A stretch of DNA of 64,000 bases from CAZEHJ01 sp964512485 (GCA_964512485.1 CAZEHJ010000006.1:9264-73263); one strand, 5' to 3'; shown: positions 25,660-35,341, counted from the first letter of the stretch. Notes: generated by a model not told the origin, from the sequence alone. A program made the numbers and translations.

Positions 25660-27029
25660 AGGCGAAGAAAATTGTGATTGTGGGTGGAGTGGCATCAGGC
25701 CCTGCTGCAGCGGCCGAAGCACGCAGAACGGATGAGAATGCAACAATCACTCTCATAGAAAAGGGACCGGATATATCGTATAGCGCATGTGAGATGCCGT
25801 TGTTGATTTCAGGCGAGGTCGAGGACGATTCCAGATTGGTAAGGCATTCGCCCCAAGCGTTTTCTGAAAAGTATGGTGTTGAAGTTTTGACGCATCATGA
25901 GGTCGAGTCCATTGACCCGGAAAGACGGAAGGTTTCTGTTCGTGATTTTTCTACCCAGAACCTGAACGAGCTTCCCTACGACACACTGGTCGTTGCGACG
26001 GGCTCTGCGGCGACGATACCTGAAGCCCTGACTACGCAATCAAAAGATGTTCATCTGATCAGGAGTCTTGAAGATTCGAGATCTATGGTAACTACGTTGA
26101 ACTCGAAAACGGTTCATCACGCAGTTATAGTCGGCGCGGGGTACGTAGGACTGGACATCGTGGAATCATTGCTTCGAAGAGACATTCGTGTCACGATGCT
26201 GGCGTCCGAAGGTCGTATTCTGAGTAATTCGCTCGATGCTGGAATCAGTAAAGAGGTGGTTCGACATCTTGAGAGTCAGGGAGTGAATGTCAGGGCAGAA
26301 CGAGCGACACGCCTGGATGTCGCGCCGGACGGAGCACTTCGCGCAGTGGAAACCGATGCCGGTGAAAAGATCGGGTGTTCCCTGGCGCTGATTGCTACGG
26401 GTACGCGTCTCCTGAACTCGATCGGTACCGCGGCCGGGCTCAAGATCGGGCCGGGGGGAGGTTATCAGGTGGATGACCAGCTCAGAACGTCAATCCCCAA
26501 CATCTGGGCCTGCGGAGATTGTATTGATCGAGAGGATGTAGTCACGGGGCAGTCCATTCTGGCACCCCTGGCTTTGAATGCATTCAGGACTGGCCGCGTT
26601 GCGGGACGCAACGCGGCCAGAAGCGGAAAAGGCCGCCCCGCATCTGTGCGTCCAGTCGTGAAGGTCGCCGCCGTCTCAGTCTGTGGGCTGGAAATCGCCC
26701 ACACGGGGTGGAGTGAGGAGGAAGGACGGAAGAAAGGACTGAATACGACGAGCGTCACAATCAGACATCGCTCTGCCTCGTCACTTTCTCCCCACAAAGC
26801 CCTGCTCGTACACCTCGTAGCTGAACCGGGGACGCGACGCATTCTGGGGGCTCAGATTGTTGGTGAAGAGGGTGCAGCGCAGCGCGTGAATCTTATTACA
26901 GCCATGATTCGATCTGGTGGCACAGTCGATGATCTGTACGAACTTGATTTCCTGTACGCTCCTCGACTCGCGCCTGCACACGACGCCTTGATGATTGCCG
27001 CACGAACGATGCAAAAGAACCTCGGCTGA
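25656..27029 (+). CDS. CoA-disulfide-reductase-like flavoprotein oxidoreductase
   Basis: This 457-residue protein of the pyridine nucleotide-disulfide oxidoreductase family has FAD motif VIVGGVASGPAAAAEARR, NAD(P)H motif VIVGAGYVGLDIVESL and FAD motif IWACGDC. C45 in SYSACEMPLLISG is placed as the single redox cysteine of CoA-disulfide reductases, NADH oxidases and persulfide reductases. It could reduce CoA disulfide, oxygen or polysulfide; sequence alone does not decide. It is translationally coupled to the CDF transporter. A perfect 14-bp palindrome lies inside the coding sequence at 26590-26620, in the codons for GRVAGRNAA. Confidence 0.9.
   Translation: MKAKKIVIVGGVASGPAAAAEARRTDENATITLIEKGPDISYSACEMPLLISGEVEDDSRLVRHSPQAFSEKYGVEVLTHHEVESIDPERRKVSVRDFSTQNLNELPYDTLVVATGSAATIPEALTTQSKDVHLIRSLEDSRSMVTTLNSKTVHHAVIVGAGYVGLDIVESLLRRDIRVTMLASEGRILSNSLDAGISKEVVRHLESQGVNVRAERATRLDVAPDGALRAVETDAGEKIGCSLALIATGTRLLNSIGTAAGLKIGPGGGYQVDDQLRTSIPNIWACGDCIDREDVVTGQSILAPLALNAFRTGRVAGRNAARSGKGRPASVRPVVKVAAVSVCGLEIAHTGWSEEEGRKKGLNTTSVTIRHRSASSLSPHKALLVHLVAEPGTRRILGAQIVGEEGAAQRVNLITAMIRSGGTVDDLYELDFLYAPRLAPAHDALMIAARTMQKNLG
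26590..26620. repeat. Perfect 14-bp palindrome inside the flavoprotein gene
   Basis: Arms CTGGCCGCGTTGCG and CGCAACGCGGCCAG pair exactly around a GGA loop, within coding sequence. The reading frame stays open and the residues match a plausible FAD-domain loop. Confidence 0.75.
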
Positions 27030-27066
27030 TCTTACACCACTCAAATCCACTATCCGGAATACCTGT

Positions 27067-28383
27067 TTGTCACCTTCTCCTACGATTCGCTTGCTCGCAG
27101 CCCGTCAGTTGGATTCGAATGAAAACCGATCCGCCTATGTCGGATTCAGCCGCGAGGAGCGCCACTCTTCGCCCGAAACGGCGCGAGGTGTCCGCGAATT
27201 GGTCTCTGGAGTGACGAGGTGGAAGCGTTACCTGGATTTCATCCTCGACGCATTCTACAAAGGAGACCTCTCGAGCATGGAGCACTCGATGTTGACTGTC
27301 TTGAGGATCGGTCTGTACGAGTTGTTGTTCACAAGGCAGCCGGATCATGCCGTCTTGAATGAGGCGGTCGAGACGGCGAAGAAGCACGTTCGACCCGGTG
27401 CCGGAGGATTGGCAAACGGGATTCTCAGAAACGTGCTCAGAAAAAGGGACAGTCTCCCTGAACCAGATATTGCAACGCCAGCAGGAATGGCGGTACGGTT
27501 TTCTCATCCGGAGTGGATGGTCGAGCGGTGGCTCCTCAGGTGGGGTGCGGAAGACACACTCGCGTTTTTGAAGCACAACAATCAGCGGCCAAAGTTCGGT
27601 GTTCGCATACTCTCGAATCGAGAACAGGTGCTGGAAGCTCTCCATGAGGCTGAAACCGAATATGAGGATTCTCCCTACGTGGATGATTTCATCCGCGTGC
27701 GAAATACCCAGGCTCTGTTGCGCGGAGGGTTTATTGAAGCCGGAGACGTACTCATTCAGGATGAGGCAGCGGCGCTCGTAACCCGCCTCTCGGTTCCGGA
27801 AAAAAACTCCCATGTTCTGGATATGTGTGCGGCACCGGGAGGGAAGAGTGTGCAACTGGCGCTCGCTCTGGAAGAAAGTGGCTCGGTCGTCGCGGCAGAC
27901 AGCAATCGTAAACGGCTCCGATTGATCGATCAGAATATCACCCGACTCGGACTCACAAATGTCGAATCTGTCCACGCGGATGGCACCAACCCACCCGACG
28001 ATTGGCTCGAAGCCTTCGACACCGTTTTGCTCGATGCGCCGTGCACGGGAATGGGAGTACTGGCCAAACGAGCCGACATGCGGTGGAATCGGGAAGAAAC
28101 CGATCTCGCAAGACTCTCGGATCTGCAGACGTCCTTGATGGATGGGGCGTCCAGCTGTGTCAAACCCGGCGGAGTACTCATTTACAGTACCTGTACGGTG
28201 GAACCAGAGGAAAACGAAATGCAGGTCACCACTTTTCTTGAACGAAACGCAGAGTTTGAACTGGAACCGGTTTCCGCGTCTATTCCTTCGGCAATGAAGA
28301 CGCCTGAAGGCATGTACTTGAGTTTGCCCTTCCAAACCGGTGTTGATGGTGCATTTGGCGCCGTCCTCCGAAAAAAGAAATGA
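27067..28383 (+). CDS. rsmB: 16S rRNA (cytosine-5) methyltransferase RsmB
   Basis: The protein has about 438 residues from a TTG at 27067. The longer frame starts at 26995 inside the preceding gene. The N-terminus (residues 5-140) is the NusB-like RNA-binding domain (RLLAARQLDSN, TRWKRYLDFIL). The SAM site is DMCAAPGGKSVQLA. The two catalytic cysteines are in LLDAPCTGMGV and YSTCTVEPEENE, as in NOL1/NOP2/sun enzymes. It methylates C967 of 16S rRNA in E. coli. The TTG has GGA eight bases upstream; this start choice is moderately supported. Confidence 0.9.
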   Translation: MSPSPTIRLLAARQLDSNENRSAYVGFSREERHSSPETARGVRELVSGVTRWKRYLDFILDAFYKGDLSSMEHSMLTVLRIGLYELLFTRQPDHAVLNEAVETAKKHVRPGAGGLANGILRNVLRKRDSLPEPDIATPAGMAVRFSHPEWMVERWLLRWGAEDTLAFLKHNNQRPKFGVRILSNREQVLEALHEAETEYEDSPYVDDFIRVRNTQALLRGGFIEAGDVLIQDEAAALVTRLSVPEKNSHVLDMCAAPGGKSVQLALALEESGSVVAADSNRKRLRLIDQNITRLGLTNVESVHADGTNPPDDWLEAFDTVLLDAPCTGMGVLAKRADMRWNREETDLARLSDLQTSLMDGASSCVKPGGVLIYSTCTVEPEENEMQVTTFLERNAEFELEPVSASIPSAMKTPEGMYLSLPFQTGVDGAFGAVLRKKK

Positions 28384-28492
28384 TTCCTCCGCATTGTCTA
28401 TTCACGACTTTAATCGTGTATACCAATTCGAGCGCCTTACGAAACCTGTAATTGCTTCTGGCATACGTGTTGGGCACCATCCTTTGAGGTTT

Positions 28493-29590
28493 ATGCACCG
28501 GCTGTCCCTGTATATGCGTAGTTCACTTCCCGTTCTGGCCATAATATTGGGCCTGACGATCGTCGCCAGTCCTGCCAATGGTCAGCGAATCGCCAAATAC
28601 GGAGCGGATTTCCTGGCAGGAGGGGTAGGCGCGCGCGCGCTGGCGATGGGAGGAGCCTACATCAGCGTTGCCGACGACGTATACGCGGGATTCTGGAATC
28701 CCGCCGGGCTCCACCATGTAACGTCGAGTGAGGCTTCATATATGCATTCGGAGCGATTTTCCGGAATCGTATCCTTCGACTATGCCGGTTACGCTGTTCC
28801 GTTCTCTGAAAAAAGCGTCATCGGTGTCACGCTGATCCGAAGCGGGGTCAACGACATCAAGAATACGCTGGACGCGTGGGACACAGAACGAAACCAGCCG
28901 ATCCCGGACCCTGAAAGCGCCATCACGACATTTTCTGCTGCGGATTACGCACTTATCGTGGGTTACGGAAAACGGATCAATGATCGGCTGTCGATTGGCG
29001 TCTCTTCGAAGATTATCCGACGTTCCATTGGCGACTTCGCCAAAGCATGGGGCTACTCGATGGACGTGGGACTGCAGTATAGAAGCGGAGACTGGGCGTT
29101 CGGACTGAACGCACAGGACATCACAACGATGTTGCAGTCCTGGTCCATCAACGAATCCAGCTTGACCAATTTGAGAGACGTATTTGGCGATGACCTTCCC
29201 GAGGGCGGTACAGAATTGGTATTGCCTGTCTTGCGGTTCGGATCTGCCCGTAATTTTTCGCTGGCCGTCGGTGAGCTCTTGCTGAGCGTGGATATGGACG
29301 TGGCCTTTGATGGTCAAAATGCAAACAGTTTTGGATCGGGCGATGTGTCGCTGCATCCACGCATCGGCCTCGAATACAGCTATGCGCAAGTTCTCGCCTT
29401 TCGAACCGGATTGAACCGGATTCAGAATGTGGAAGGAGAAGGACTTGATCTGACACCCTCGGTGGGAGCAGGTCTCAAATGGGGCCAGGCCGCACTTGAT
29501 TATGGCTTCGGTGACTTCGCAGGAATCGTATCTGATCTTGGATTTTCGCACAGAATTTCCGTGCAATATCGCTTCTCGAGTTCGGAGTGA
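28493..29590 (+). CDS. PorV/PorQ-family outer-membrane beta-barrel protein
   Basis: The protein has 365 residues from the ATG at 28493 (GAGG nearby upstream), with a signal peptide ending SPANGQ. The N-terminal motif KYGADFLAGGVGARALAMGGAYISVADDVYAGFWNPAGL is the PorV/UPF0164 signature (only its parts matter: GVGARALAMGGA and WNPAGL). Repeated amphipathic strands run to the C-terminal QYRFSSS. PorV proteins assist type IX secretion, but this family also includes porin-like proteins of unknown role. The stop overlaps the next start in GTGA, coupling it to the GT2 gene. Confidence 0.88.
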   Translation: MHRLSLYMRSSLPVLAIILGLTIVASPANGQRIAKYGADFLAGGVGARALAMGGAYISVADDVYAGFWNPAGLHHVTSSEASYMHSERFSGIVSFDYAGYAVPFSEKSVIGVTLIRSGVNDIKNTLDAWDTERNQPIPDPESAITTFSAADYALIVGYGKRINDRLSIGVSSKIIRRSIGDFAKAWGYSMDVGLQYRSGDWAFGLNAQDITTMLQSWSINESSLTNLRDVFGDDLPEGGTELVLPVLRFGSARNFSLAVGELLLSVDMDVAFDGQNANSFGSGDVSLHPRIGLEYSYAQVLAFRTGLNRIQNVEGEGLDLTPSVGAGLKWGQAALDYGFGDFAGIVSDLGFSHRISVQYRFSSSE

Positions 29591-30609
29591 GTGATTCTGA
29601 ACATACCGGCGCGGTCACTCTGATCATTCCTGTCTATAACGAAGAGAGCGTCCTGCCACTTCTGGTTCGGGAAATGGAGATCTTTCGCTCGGGTCGCAAC
29701 GAAGACATTCAGGTTCTGTTCATCGACGATGGATCGACGGATGATTCGGTTGGCGTTATTCGTTCTGCGACGGCGGCGCTCACAGGGTACTCGCTCGTTC
29801 AGTTCTCCAGGAATTTCGGTCATCAACTGGCTGTGACCGCTGGCATCGAATTGTGCAAAAGTGAAGCTGCCGTAATCATGGATGCGGACCTGCAGGATCC
29901 TCTCGAAACCGCGGGAAAAATGATAGACGCGTGGCACGAGGGATACGACAGCGTGTACGGTGTTCGCAGCGAAAGAGAGAATGTCGGGATTCTGCAACGT
30001 TTGACTGCAAGGATGTACTACAGATTCTTTCGGTCATTCACAGGTGTGGAAGCACCCGTTGACGCGGGAGACTTCAGATTGATATCACGCAAGGTGATGG
30101 ACGCGTACAAGCAATTTGGTGAGCAGCAACCCTATGTCAGAGGGCTCGTTTCCTGGTTAGGATTCAAGCAGAAGGGAATCGACTACGTCCGACCCGGTCG
30201 AGCAGCGGGAAAAACAAAGTATCCCTGGAGCAGGCGGTTCGAGTTGGCCATTGACGGAATTGCGTCGTTCTCCGGCAAACCGCTCAAGTATGCCGTGCGT
30301 CTGGGGCTTTTGGTGTCTACCGGCTCATTTCTGGGGCTGATCTGGGTGCTGTTGACGAAATACGTATTCCAGACCGCCATTACCGGATGGGCATCATTGA
30401 TATTTGTCGGGTTCTTTTTCGGAGGCATCCAGCTCTTCTTTTTGGGTGTGCTCGGATCATATCTTGCCCGGGTTTACGAGGAAGTAAAAGGAAGACCGAG
30501 ATATGTCGTGAGTGAAGTCTGGTTGTCAGGACAAGACGGCTCCGGGAGCATTACAGAAGATGACTCGTTGATAGCCACAATCAGCCAAAGCGCGGTGTAT
30601 CCAGAGTGA
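29587..30609 (+). CDS. GT2 glycosyltransferase, polyprenyl-phosphate type (GtrB/DPM1-like)
   Basis: The GTG start gives 340 residues. The catalytic domain has VTLIIPVYNEE, IDDGSTDDS, SRNFGHQLAVTAG and the DxD-type motif MDADLQDP. Two C-terminal membrane helices (about residues 235-255 and 270-292) are typical of enzymes making polyprenyl-phosphate-linked sugars on the cytoplasmic face. The product would feed a lipid-linked glycan or glycoprotein pathway. It overlaps both neighbours by 4 bases, so it is coupled to the PorV-like and TonB-like genes. Confidence 0.92.
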   Translation: MSDSEHTGAVTLIIPVYNEESVLPLLVREMEIFRSGRNEDIQVLFIDDGSTDDSVGVIRSATAALTGYSLVQFSRNFGHQLAVTAGIELCKSEAAVIMDADLQDPLETAGKMIDAWHEGYDSVYGVRSERENVGILQRLTARMYYRFFRSFTGVEAPVDAGDFRLISRKVMDAYKQFGEQQPYVRGLVSWLGFKQKGIDYVRPGRAAGKTKYPWSRRFELAIDGIASFSGKPLKYAVRLGLLVSTGSFLGLIWVLLTKYVFQTAITGWASLIFVGFFFGGIQLFFLGVLGSYLARVYEEVKGRPRYVVSEVWLSGQDGSGSITEDDSLIATISQSAVYPE

Positions 30610-31358
30610 AAAGAGAAGACTGGACAGGCCTTTCTATCAGCCTCGGCATCCATGCCGTGCTGTTTCTGATGCTTTCTCTTTTGACGGCAGCCGCCAACGA
30701 AGACCAACCGATGGGATTCATGGAAGTGGAATTTGGTGCTTTTTCGGAAGGCAGACCCGTCCAGCAAGCTCCTGAGAGGGAAGAAGTAGAGACAACCGTC
30801 GAGGAAGAGACACCGGACACTGAAGAACGTCCTCCGGTTGCGCCACCAGAAGACATCAAACCGGTTGAGCTTCCCGATGCTGAACTCGACGTGCCGGATG
30901 AAGAAGTGATCGAAGCACCGGAAGCAGAATCGATCGCCCCCGAGGAAAGTCAAATTGAAGAAGAAGTTGTTGCTGAAGAGCCAGAGCCCGAACGAGAAGT
31001 TGTTCAGCCTCTTGGCAGCGGTTCACTGACGGCCGACGAAGGAGATACGAGTGGTGATGACGGTACGTCCAATGAAGAAGAAGCGTCGGCCCCCTATCAG
31101 ATTGAGGGATTGAATCGAGCTCCGATCAGCACACCTATTCCGACCTACTCTGAACAGGTGAACGCACTCATCCGGGTTCGCATAACAGTCGATCCACAGG
31201 GACGGATCATCCAGAGAATTCCTTTGATCAAAGGAGATCCTAACCTTGAGAGGGAAGTCATGAACGCCCTCCTCAGATGGAGATTCAACCCACTTCCAGT
31301 CGATGCTCCTCAGGAGAATCAGATAGGCGTTGTTTCCTTCCGGTTCAGGCTTCGCTGA
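30606..31358 (+). CDS. TonB-like energy transducer
   Basis: This 250-residue protein starts at GTG. It has an N-terminal membrane helix (SLGIHAVLFLMLSLL), then a long acidic Glu/Pro/Val-rich spacer (residues 45-140), and a C-terminal TonB domain (ALIRVRITVDPQGRI, REVMNALLRWRFNPLP). TonB couples the proton-motive force to outer-membrane receptors. The acidic spacer contrasts with the basic or Pro-Lys spacer of E. coli TonB. No exbB/exbD genes are adjacent. Coupled to the GT2 gene by a GTGA overlap. Confidence 0.88.
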   Translation: MKREDWTGLSISLGIHAVLFLMLSLLTAAANEDQPMGFMEVEFGAFSEGRPVQQAPEREEVETTVEEETPDTEERPPVAPPEDIKPVELPDAELDVPDEEVIEAPEAESIAPEESQIEEEVVAEEPEPEREVVQPLGSGSLTADEGDTSGDDGTSNEEEASAPYQIEGLNRAPISTPIPTYSEQVNALIRVRITVDPQGRIIQRIPLIKGDPNLEREVMNALLRWRFNPLPVDAPQENQIGVVSFRFRLR

Positions 31359-31369
31359 TCCATGAGCCG

Positions 31370-32803
31370 TCAGCGCAGTTGACTTCGGATCCACTCTTCA
31401 ACATTGAGGCCACCCCAGTTCTTGGGGAACACGCTCTCGACCATCGTTTCGTCTGTTTTCGGAATATGTCCAAGGCCCAACGGGATGTCTCCGGCGAAGA
31501 CTATCACAAACCGAGTTTCGCCCAGAGGAGGTGTCATTTCAAGGACGGGTGTGATTTGTCTTTGAAAGTAGTCAAGCACGTTTTCGGGAGCGATCTGTAC
31601 CTTCCCGGCGCTTGCTGCGGATCCGATGAACTGGGCGAGGGAAGTTGACAGGCGAGGTTGGTCTGATTTTCGATTCAGACCTGTCATTCCCCGAATTATT
31701 TCATTCAATCCGCCAGGCCATTCTCCATCAACCACCAGCCGGTCGTATTTACCCCCGGTCGTTTGGGTGAGGAGACTTGAGAACGTGTCATTCCTCAGTC
31801 CGTGATTCGACCAGGGTCCGTTCGAAACATCGATAGATTCAGCTTCTCTGCGTGAATCGTTGTCCGCTGAGATGATTGTCTCAGGATTCCTGTTGCCATC
31901 AGCCTTTCGAAGGATGCCGAAGAAAAACCCACCCGTATCCTGAAAATGGGGCCAGATCCGAACGGCTCTCGACATCGTGGGATGAAAACGCACGTCATTC
32001 CACTCCAACAGGCCTTTGTCGGTCGATAAACCGGGAAGATTGACCTTCTGAAGTTCAACTTCTTGTGCGCTTTCGGGAGAAGATAGGACTCGATTCAGAA
32101 CGCATTCGTTCTCTTCCGGAGCGAAGGTGCAGGTTGCGTAGACAATGCGCCCTCCAGGCCTGGTGAGCCTGATGGCTCTCCTGAGAATCTTCTCCTGAAG
32201 TCCGGCCAGGCGAGTGCGTTGGTCAGGATGTTGGGGGAGAAGCACCTTTGGGTTTTTCCGGGATGTGCCCTCGCAAGAACAGGGTACGTCAGCTACGACG
32301 GCGTCATATCGAAATCCGCTGTCGGGGAAGTCGGCAGCGTTGTGATTGGACATGAGGACATTGGGGAGTCCTACTCGGTCGACGAGACCCCTCAAAACAT
32401 GCATCCGCGAGGATGAGACGTCATTTGCCACAACCCGGCCTGTCCATCCCACACGAGAAGCGATTTGGGCCGTTTTATTACCTGGTGCCGCGCACAAGTC
32501 GAGTACAGATTCGCCTGCATTCAAGTTGAGAGCGTCAATCGGAGACATAGCCGCTTCTTCCTGAATGACGCATGCACCGGTGAGAAAGGCTTGCACGAAT
32601 GCAGGACTCAGCGTCCAGTCGCGAAATGCGTCTTCCTTCCAGGTCAACCGAGAAGCACCTGAATCCTGCAACAGCTCATGCCCCCATGGACGATGAGCGG
32701 GCACCCAGCAGGACAGCGGCTGTCGCGTAGTACACGACTTTTGGAACTTCGCGAAGTCATCGACAATATCGCGATAGCGCTCCAGGATGTTGTCGTGGGG
32801 CAT
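31370..32803 (-). CDS. rsmF: RsmF-type rRNA (cytosine-5) methyltransferase
   Basis: The protein has 477 residues from the ATG at 32803, one base after the stop of the upstream receptor-like gene. The SAM site is LDLCAAPGNKTAQIA and the two catalytic cysteines are in VADVPCSCEGTSRKNP and YATCTFAPEENE. The N-terminal region and the long C-terminal part (from about residue 300) resemble RsmF-like enzymes, which carry a PUA-like RNA-binding domain. It likely makes m5C in 16S rRNA. It is an odd last gene for an outer-membrane protein operon. Confidence 0.88.
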   Translation of the reverse strand: MPHDNILERYRDIVDDFAKFQKSCTTRQPLSCWVPAHRPWGHELLQDSGASRLTWKEDAFRDWTLSPAFVQAFLTGACVIQEEAAMSPIDALNLNAGESVLDLCAAPGNKTAQIASRVGWTGRVVANDVSSSRMHVLRGLVDRVGLPNVLMSNHNAADFPDSGFRYDAVVADVPCSCEGTSRKNPKVLLPQHPDQRTRLAGLQEKILRRAIRLTRPGGRIVYATCTFAPEENECVLNRVLSSPESAQEVELQKVNLPGLSTDKGLLEWNDVRFHPTMSRAVRIWPHFQDTGGFFFGILRKADGNRNPETIISADNDSRREAESIDVSNGPWSNHGLRNDTFSSLLTQTTGGKYDRLVVDGEWPGGLNEIIRGMTGLNRKSDQPRLSTSLAQFIGSAASAGKVQIAPENVLDYFQRQITPVLEMTPPLGETRFVIVFAGDIPLGLGHIPKTDETMVESVFPKNWGGLNVEEWIRSQLR

Positions 32804-32804
32804 A

Positions 32805-34745
32805 TCAGTTTCCGGACAACGAACGAGACAGTCGGGTACTGAGCCGAACCCGCATTGCGAATTGTTCGAACACACCAGCTGGATGATTTCCCAGACCGTT
32901 ATCCATAATATTCAGGAATGAGAAGGCCATGTGCATCCTCGAAGCAAAAAGCCCCTTGCTGACGGTCATTTCCAGATCTGCCGAGGCAGGAATTGTGCGT
33001 CTGGCGGGCTCGTTGTATTCAGGCCAGATCCACTTTGAAGCCACTCCGACTGAGGCGAAAACACTGATGCGATCAGAGGTCCGGATACTCACGGAAGCGT
33101 TGACTCGATGCCTGGGATAGCCGGTATAGTGTCTCCAGAAGACTGTATCTCCTTCGCTGGACACATGATAGAACTGATACGAAAGGCGGGATATTGAAGA
33201 CCTCCAGCGATTCACAATCCCAGCTCCTCTGGAAAACACCCATCCCGTCTTTCCTGTAGACCACGCAGTCTCGGGTAACAGTGGGCCGATGCCGAAGGGT
33301 TGCTCAATCTGGCGATCGGGTAGAGTCAGGCCCGAAGAATTCCTCATTCTGACGTCCAGCCAGAAGGACATTGTCTCCGCTAGGAGCACGGAAGCGTGCA
33401 GTCCAGCATCAAGTTCTCGCTCCCTCGTTGAGGCCACGGGAGGAGACACGTGCGCGGCAAACTCATTGAATGTGACGCCCCGGGCAACAAGGCTCATGGT
33501 CGACCAGTCTCGGGAGGGCAGGCCATTCATAAACGCCGCATTCAGGCGTACAAGCGAACCATTTTGGGCATGCCAGCTCATTCGGGTGCTGATTTGCGCC
33601 ACGGTTTTGCTGCCGGTATCCGATTCACCAATGTTCGATAGAACCTGAATCGTACTGGTCCATTGTGTCGACGCAGATTTCAATACAGTCGTTAGTCTGC
33701 CATATAAAACCTCAGAATCGGGAGCCATCACGGTACCTGACTGATTGACGCTGTTGACCTTCATGCCCCCTGCAATTTCCAGTGAGTGGGAATCGCGATG
33801 AAATCCTGCAAATGCCTCTGCACGGCTTTCGCTCATCTGCATTTCAGCGGGCAGAGAAATCTTGGAGGCTCGATTGGTTATGTCGACACGATCCACGCTC
33901 CATCTCAAACCGATCTCGCCCGAGTCCGACACCCGAAAAGATCCGATTCCCTTGATCCAGTCCCACTGCTGACGATTGGGCCATTCCCATCCGGCAATCT
34001 CCAGAAACTGATGATCTGATTTCCGGGCGCTTCCAGCCAGAACTTCCAGGCTCGATGATTCTTTTTGGTATGAGAATCGAAGGAAGGGGTTGAACAGCGA
34101 AACCACGGGCTGTCGCACCGCGCCGAACACGAGCCATTGTCGTCCGGACAGCTCTTCGTCCGTAATGTGATACAGATCGGAGTTTAAACCGGCTTCAACA
34201 AACCAGGGATTCTTCCCGAAGGAAAGTCGCGTGCTTGTCACGGGGCCACTTCGATCGACGTTGGTCAAGGATGTGTCCTGGTGAATCGCCGGTCCCGGAT
34301 CACCGGTTTCATTGATTAATCCCATTTCTGAACGCAATGACCACCCTTGCGGCCTGGCGGTTTTGATTCGAAGCACTCCGTCGGCTGTTAATCCAAGAGG
34401 CAGGATCGTGCGCTCAGGGGAATATCCAAGAGAATCGATATCGGAGGGCGATACCGGGATAAACTCCACCATTGATCGATCAAACAGGAAGAACGGCATT
34501 GGTATGCCGTCTACCTCGATCGTCGGTCCTGTTCCGTGAAGTCCGCCGATCCCGGATCCGATGAAGCGCAGGGAGTAGCGGTCGTTGGACCATGATTCAA
34601 TTGGATGAAGGGTGCGAAAGACTTCTGCCAGGCGACCCGCGCCCCGGGTGCCGAGCTCACTCCTCTGCCATTCATGGACGTTTTCCTGGGCCCGTAGTGG
34701 TTCAGCGATCATCAACAGTATCAATATGGACGCTACTCGGATCAT
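32805..34745 (-). CDS. Outer-membrane receptor-like protein with TonB-type plug
   Basis: This protein has 646 residues. The ATG at 34745 gives a normal signal peptide (MIRVASILILLMIAEPLRAQ) and a 4-base overlap with the upstream gene. Residues 40-125 look like a plug domain, with FIGSGIGGLHGTGPTIEVDGIPM and the final GVLRIKTARPQ. Thereafter strands of a beta-barrel alternate to the C-terminus. No CarboxypepD_reg domain or clear TonB box is seen. The ligand is unknown; the neighbours suggest a role in surface glycan or envelope handling. Confidence 0.75.
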   Translation of the reverse strand: MIRVASILILLMIAEPLRAQENVHEWQRSELGTRGAGRLAEVFRTLHPIESWSNDRYSLRFIGSGIGGLHGTGPTIEVDGIPMPFFLFDRSMVEFIPVSPSDIDSLGYSPERTILPLGLTADGVLRIKTARPQGWSLRSEMGLINETGDPGPAIHQDTSLTNVDRSGPVTSTRLSFGKNPWFVEAGLNSDLYHITDEELSGRQWLVFGAVRQPVVSLFNPFLRFSYQKESSSLEVLAGSARKSDHQFLEIAGWEWPNRQQWDWIKGIGSFRVSDSGEIGLRWSVDRVDITNRASKISLPAEMQMSESRAEAFAGFHRDSHSLEIAGGMKVNSVNQSGTVMAPDSEVLYGRLTTVLKSASTQWTSTIQVLSNIGESDTGSKTVAQISTRMSWHAQNGSLVRLNAAFMNGLPSRDWSTMSLVARGVTFNEFAAHVSPPVASTRERELDAGLHASVLLAETMSFWLDVRMRNSSGLTLPDRQIEQPFGIGPLLPETAWSTGKTGWVFSRGAGIVNRWRSSISRLSYQFYHVSSEGDTVFWRHYTGYPRHRVNASVSIRTSDRISVFASVGVASKWIWPEYNEPARRTIPASADLEMTVSKGLFASRMHMAFSFLNIMDNGLGNHPAGVFEQFAMRVRLSTRLSRSLSGN

Positions 34746-35341
34746 TTCAGAATCCGTTTCAGCCAAGCCGGCGTCGTCTGTTCAACCGAGATGCCAAACG
34801 ATGTGTCTACAAACTCCCATCGAGGATTTGTAAAAACGCGTGCCCCTCTAAGATCGAAGAACACCCTGATCGAACCGGTGATTCGCCTGTTGAACCGGAC
34901 AAATGGCACAGCTGTAATTTCGGATTCGATGCGCCCTGCATCCGCGTTTTCGAGATCCAGCAGCATCAAAACATTACCGACCAGGATGCCAGAGTGGATC
35001 TCAATCGCAAAGTCGGAGGGAGAGTGAATTGACCAGCCGGCAAGGGTTGTGAGTGCCTGGAATTGGGGCAACTCGTCCTGCCCGGGCTCCCAGTTGCGCC
35101 ATCCGATTTCCATCTCGAAATGCCCACGGTGATATGGGGAGGAAAATGAAAGGCGTCCACCCATTGACGGACTCCATGAATCGAGGCCGCGTTGCCGGGC
35201 AATCGAAGAAGCAGAGAGAGACGTCCTGATCGTTTGAAAAGCACGATCTTCCGAAGATGAAGTGGTAGTCTGTGCCACGCTGCTGAGGCAGATGGCGGAG
35301 CCGGCGATAAGTGTCAGGAAATACGATGGTAGACGCGTCAA
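34742..35341 (-). CDS. Exported protein of unknown function
   Basis: This 199-residue protein has a signal peptide ending in LSSVAQ. The rest alternates polar and hydrophobic residues (GGRLSFSSPYHRGHFEMEIGW, FAIEIHSGILVGNVLMLL) like a small outer-membrane barrel. I do not recognise the family. It lies between a Wzi-like protein (15 bp) and a receptor-like protein (4-base overlap) in the same operon, so it probably works with them in the outer membrane. Confidence 0.8.
   Translation of the reverse strand: MTRLPSYFLTLIAGSAICLSSVAQTTTSSSEDRAFQTIRTSLSASSIARQRGLDSWSPSMGGRLSFSSPYHRGHFEMEIGWRNWEPGQDELPQFQALTTLAGWSIHSPSDFAIEIHSGILVGNVLMLLDLENADAGRIESEITAVPFVRFNRRITGSIRVFFDLRGARVFTNPRWEFVDTSFGISVEQTTPAWLKRILK

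Noticed and set aside
27070..28335. 421-codon open frame on the minus strand across rsmB
   Set aside because: It mirrors rsmB, which has complete catalytic motifs. The antisense translation has no recognisable domain and no ribosome-binding site.
28736..29566. 276-codon minus-strand frame across the PorV-like gene
   Set aside because: Shadow of a real gene: the plus strand has a signal peptide and family motif, the minus strand none.
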